Origin: Bellilinea sp.
GTDB taxonomy: Bacteria > Chloroflexota > Anaerolineae > Anaerolineales > Anaerolineaceae
DNA length: 64,000 nucleotides
Reading direction: 5' to 3'
Assembly: GCA_026003615.1 (NCBI GenBank)
Contig: BPHQ01000001.1
Coordinates: forward strand, 434,001-498,000
The notes under the pieces: model-generated
Database searches by the model: none
What the model was told of the DNA's origin: nothing
Seen by the model: the letters and a program-made list of their open reading frames with translations, nothing else
In this document: positions 61,051 to 64,000 of the stretch, in pieces
Layout of the letters: each line of letters begins with the position of its first letter
How positions within the stretch are numbered: the first letter of the stretch is position 1
Position numbers and translations under genes: made by a program

Positions 61051-63624
61051 TTAATCCTCTTTTTCCAAAAACTTGCGTTGCCATTCATAAAGTTTGTTGA
61101 GCGCCTCAATTGGTGAAAGATTGTTGATATCTAACTTTTTCAATTCATCCAGAAGGGGATTGGTCTCCGGGAAAAGGGCAATCTGCTGAGCGGCGAGGGG
61201 GTCAATTCGCACGGCTTTACCGGCGGAGGCTTCTAACTGGCGCAAAATCTCCGCTGCACGTTGGACCACCGCCTGGGGCAAACCGGCCAGCTGGGCAACA
61301 TGAATGCCGTAAGAACGATCGGCTCCGCCGGGTACGATTTTATGCAGGAATACCACCTTTCCCCCGGATTCGCTGACGGCCACATTGTAGTTGCGAACAC
61401 CGGGCAGCAGGTCGCCTAACTGGGTCAGTTCATGGTAGTGAGTGGCAAAAAGAGTACGTGCCTTTAAACGGGGGTGATTGTGAATATACTCCACCACTGC
61501 CCAGGCTATCGAAAGACCATCATAGGTGCTGGTGCCGCGCCCAATTTCGTCCAAAATCAACAAGCTCCGCGGGGTGGCGTGATGCAAAATGTTGGCGGTT
61601 TCAACCATTTCTACCATAAAGGTGGACTGACCAGCATGGATTTCATCCTGAGCACCGATGCGCGTGAAAATGCGATCCACCAGCCCTATGGTTGCCTGAC
61701 GAGCCGGTACAAAACTGCCAATTTGCGCCATGAGGACGATCAGGGCCACCTGCCGTAGAAAGGTAGACTTGCCGCTCATATTCGGCCCAGTGATTATGCG
61801 GACAAATTCACCTTCTTCAAAAATTGCGTCATTTGGCACAAATCGTTCACCGATCAACGTTCTTTCAACGACAGGATGGCGTCCATCGCGGATGTCGAGG
61901 GTATGATCCTCGGTCAATTGCGGGCGGCAGTATTCGCCAATTGCGGCTGCTTCAGCGAATGAGGCAAGCGTATCCAATTCGGCCAGGGTGGCGGCGCTGG
62001 TGAGCAATTTAGATGCAACGGCGGCTATTTGCTGACAGATTTGCTGGAAAAGGCGATTTTCAATTTCACGGATTCGTTCCTCGGCGTTCAAAACCAAGGC
62101 TTCGTATTCTTTCATTTCAGGTGTGATAAATCGTTCGGCGTTCACCAGCGTTTGTTTGCGAATATACTCCGCCGGGGCAAGATGGGCTGCTCCTCGCGAA
62201 ATTTCGATGTAATAGCCAAAGACTTTGTTGTATCCGACTTTCAGGGTTTTAATTCCGGTGCGTTCGCGTTCAACTTCTTCAAGCCGTGAAATCCACTCCC
62301 GGGCGTGAGCGGATGAATCAATGACCGAATCAAGTTCTGCCGAATAGCCGCGGCGGATGACACCGCTGTTTTGGAGGGTTGCTGGCGGGTCATCGCTGAT
62401 GGCGGTTTCCAAAAGTTGCAATACTTCTGGACATTCGTGAAGATTTTCCAGTAAAGAAGAGAGGTGTTGCCAATGATTTGGAATTAACTGACGAATGTGG
62501 GGTAACGCTCGTAAGGTGGAACGCAGGCTGACCAAGTCACGGGGTGTGGCATGTCCCGATACTACCCGGTTGGTCAGGCGCTCAAGGTCAACGAATGGTC
62601 GTAAGGCTGCCCTTAATTCGCTGCGCAGGATATTGTCTTCTAAGAGTTCCGCCACACGATCCTGCCGATGTTGAATGGCGGAAATATCCAGAAGAGGTTT
62701 ACTGACCCATTGGCGAATCATACGCTTGCCCATGGGGGTGACTGTGTGATCCAGAATGCTCAATAAGGAGCCTTCGGACCTGCCGCTTCGAATGGTCTCG
62801 GTCAATTCGAGATTACGACGCGTAGACGCGTCCAGCACCATGAAATCGCTGAGGGTATAGGTCGAAATCTGTTTGAGGAGGCGCAGGGCAGACGGTTGAG
62901 TTTCTTGAAGATATTGGAGGATGGCTCCGGCGGCGCGGATGGCGAGCGGTTTACCGCGCAGTCCAAAGCCATCCAGAGAAGCCACCTCAAAATGGCGGAG
63001 AAGCGTTTCCTGACAACGACCGCTTTCAAAACGCCACGATTGCCAGCGGGTGAGGTGACCGGGTAAATTGTGGTTAAGTTCAATTCCTTCCGGGAGGATG
63101 ATTTCGGCGGGCTGCAAGCGAATCAATTCGGCACGCAAGGCACTTTCGGCATCACCATTCATCAGTTCGGTTGCCTGAAATTCTCCGGTGGTGATATCTA
63201 CATAAGCAATACCGGCCCGGTTATCCTGGATGACCATTCCCGTCAGATAGTTGTTGCGATCACCCTTGAGCAAGGTCGGTTCGATGACGGTGCCGGGTGT
63301 CACCACCCGTACAACCTCCCGTGGGAACAAACCGCGAGCAGGCTGATCACCGACCTGCTCGCAAATTGCCACGTGGTAACCCTTGTCAATCAAGCGAGCC
63401 AGGTAATTTTCAACGGCATGGTAGGGAATACCCGCCATTGGTACGCGGGTACCCTTGGCGACATTGCGGGAAGTGAGAACAATATCCAGCTCTCTGGCGG
63501 TGATTTCAGCATCCTGATCGAAAGTTTCGTAAAAATCCCCCAACCGAAAGAAGAGAATGGCATGGGGGTATTGTCGTTTGATTTCGAGGTATTGCTGGCG
63601 GATTGGGGTGACGTCTTCGTTCAT
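61051..63624 (-). CDS. mutS: DNA mismatch repair protein MutS
   Basis: An 857-residue MutS1. The mismatch-reading N-terminus includes FFRLGDFYETF (Phe and Glu of the FxE motif near residues 32-35), with connector and lever domains after it. The ATPase domain has Walker A GPNMSGKST (near residue 617), Walker B LLILDEIGRGTSTYDG and the ATHYHEL signature. A C-terminal segment for dimerisation is present. It recognises mismatches and recruits MutL, which is not in this window. It converges with the GH57-like gene with a 1-bp gap. Confidence 0.97.
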   Translation of the reverse strand: MNEDVTPIRQQYLEIKRQYPHAILFFRLGDFYETFDQDAEITARELDIVLTSRNVAKGTRVPMAGIPYHAVENYLARLIDKGYHVAICEQVGDQPARGLFPREVVRVVTPGTVIEPTLLKGDRNNYLTGMVIQDNRAGIAYVDITTGEFQATELMNGDAESALRAELIRLQPAEIILPEGIELNHNLPGHLTRWQSWRFESGRCQETLLRHFEVASLDGFGLRGKPLAIRAAGAILQYLQETQPSALRLLKQISTYTLSDFMVLDASTRRNLELTETIRSGRSEGSLLSILDHTVTPMGKRMIRQWVSKPLLDISAIQHRQDRVAELLEDNILRSELRAALRPFVDLERLTNRVVSGHATPRDLVSLRSTLRALPHIRQLIPNHWQHLSSLLENLHECPEVLQLLETAISDDPPATLQNSGVIRRGYSAELDSVIDSSAHAREWISRLEEVERERTGIKTLKVGYNKVFGYYIEISRGAAHLAPAEYIRKQTLVNAERFITPEMKEYEALVLNAEERIREIENRLFQQICQQIAAVASKLLTSAATLAELDTLASFAEAAAIGEYCRPQLTEDHTLDIRDGRHPVVERTLIGERFVPNDAIFEEGEFVRIITGPNMSGKSTFLRQVALIVLMAQIGSFVPARQATIGLVDRIFTRIGAQDEIHAGQSTFMVEMVETANILHHATPRSLLILDEIGRGTSTYDGLSIAWAVVEYIHNHPRLKARTLFATHYHELTQLGDLLPGVRNYNVAVSESGGKVVFLHKIVPGGADRSYGIHVAQLAGLPQAVVQRAAEILRQLEASAGKAVRIDPLAAQQIALFPETNPLLDELKKLDINNLSPIEALNKLYEWQRKFLEKED

Positions 63625-63862
63625 TCAATCTTTCTAAAATCAAGGGATTTTGTCGGGTGTGGACAAGCGGGCAAAAAAGGAAAGAATTAGCGGAATATTT
63701 CCGTTTGCTGCGAATAATTCTACCAAAAAGAAAATACATTGGAGGCTGAAAAATGGACAAACCCAAACGGCACAGGTAAAAAAAGATGCTTATCTGCCGA
63801 GCTTTGTCCTGCATCATATAAAGGCATTCGATCTTACGGGTTTCCCCTTTCAATTTTGTGGC

Positions 63863-63891
63863 TTGAATTGAGAAAAAAGACCCTCTAAAAT
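63863..63891 (+). promoter_or_regulatory. promoter of the right-edge gene
   Basis: TTGAAT (63863-63868), a 17-bp spacer and TAAAAT (63886-63891). The predicted start of transcription at about 63898 coincides with in-frame GTG and ATG codons, so the mRNA is probably leaderless. The rest of the 276-bp gap 63625-63900 shows no gene or stable structure. Confidence 0.6.
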
Positions 63892-63897
63892 AACCTT

Positions 63898-64000
63898 GTG
63901 ATGAGATTGTTCGCAATGATTGCGATATTGATTGTGGTTTTGCCCGCATTCCCATCGGGTGTGGTTGCTCAGGCGATGGTGGATGAGTTGATTGTCTATG
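63898..64000 (+). CDS. secreted protein, N-terminal fragment (cut by window end)
   Basis: An open frame from GTG 63898 or ATG 63901 to the window end. The first 24 residues (MRLFAMIAILIVVLPAFPSG and VVAQA) form a signal peptide with a plausible AQA cleavage site, followed by MVDELIVY, which resembles the start of subtilase propeptides. The family cannot be settled from about 33 residues. Confidence 0.55.
   Translation, partial: MMRLFAMIAILIVVLPAFPSGVVAQAMVDELIVY

Noticed and set aside
63739-63780. Eight-codon frame with a GGAGG-like site in the mutS upstream gap
   Set aside because: Too short to judge; GGAGG by itself is not evidence.
1-64000. Mobile elements, prophage or CRISPR arrays
   Set aside because: No transposase, integrase, phage structural gene, spaced direct-repeat array or tRNA-associated attachment site was found; the only tandem repeats are the ACP units.

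Overview
The window is a contiguous stretch of bacterial chromosome of moderate GC with dense, mostly housekeeping genes. I see no phage, transposase, integrase, CRISPR array, tRNA or rRNA. Gene content suggests an anaerobic, filamentous-type Chloroflexota (Anaerolineae-like). Supporting features are a mevalonate-type decarboxylase, a PfaD-linked multidomain synthase, toast-rack lipoproteins, a COG2403-type GTPase, CpXC and HEAT-repeat proteins, and ftsZ without ftsA/ftsQ nearby. The lineage is an inference from content, not proven.

Layout. 1-6.3 kb: end of a CydC-like ABC exporter, a CpXC zinc protein, an orphan GAF-PAS histidine kinase, a class III aminotransferase and a ROK sugar kinase. 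6.4-18.8 kb (plus strand): yvcK, gap, pgk, thrC-thrB, rpsT, argS, a cyclic 2,3-diphosphoglycerate synthetase-like GTPase, obgE, nadD and a beta-propeller lipoprotein. 18.8-23 kb (minus): an ECF sigma / zinc anti-sigma / bactofilin-like membrane protein / toast-rack lipoprotein operon behind a palindromic region, and a DMT transporter. 23-28.5 kb: dodecin, ArfB, a PH-domain protein, an RRM protein, GrpB-like, deoxynucleoside kinase, a UMF1-type MFS transporter and PlsC. 28.5-33.3 kb (minus): acylphosphatase, MA-type peptidase, HEAT protein, RseP and a mevalonate-pathway decarboxylase.

34.6-45.7 kb is the main accessory region. It holds a 2849-residue KS-AT-KS-ACPx3-KR-DH synthase, a coupled Sfp-type phosphopantetheinyl transferase and a convergent PfaD-type trans enoyl reductase. 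Together these look like a compact secondary-lipid/PUFA-synthase-like system. All three carrier domains have Thr where the phosphopantetheine-bearing Ser is expected. A nitrilase-fold hydrolase, an atypical phosphofructokinase and two HPRT paralogs follow.

50.04-50.33 kb holds an unrecognised structured RNA on the minus strand, with a near-consensus promoter, a 14-bp end-closing helix and a strong terminator. 50.4-58.5 kb: thioredoxin-like ferredoxin, esterase, Ddl-like ligase, SlyD-like FKBP, then a six-gene minus-strand operon around ftsZ containing two TIM-barrel-like proteins and several unknown small proteins. The FtsZ T7 loop has His in place of a catalytic Asp. 58.6-64 kb: a NAD-binding epimerase-like protein, a GH57-like protein, mutS and the start of a secreted protein. 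Several genes have a -10 box 6-10 nt before the start codon, so leaderless mRNAs seem common in this organism.
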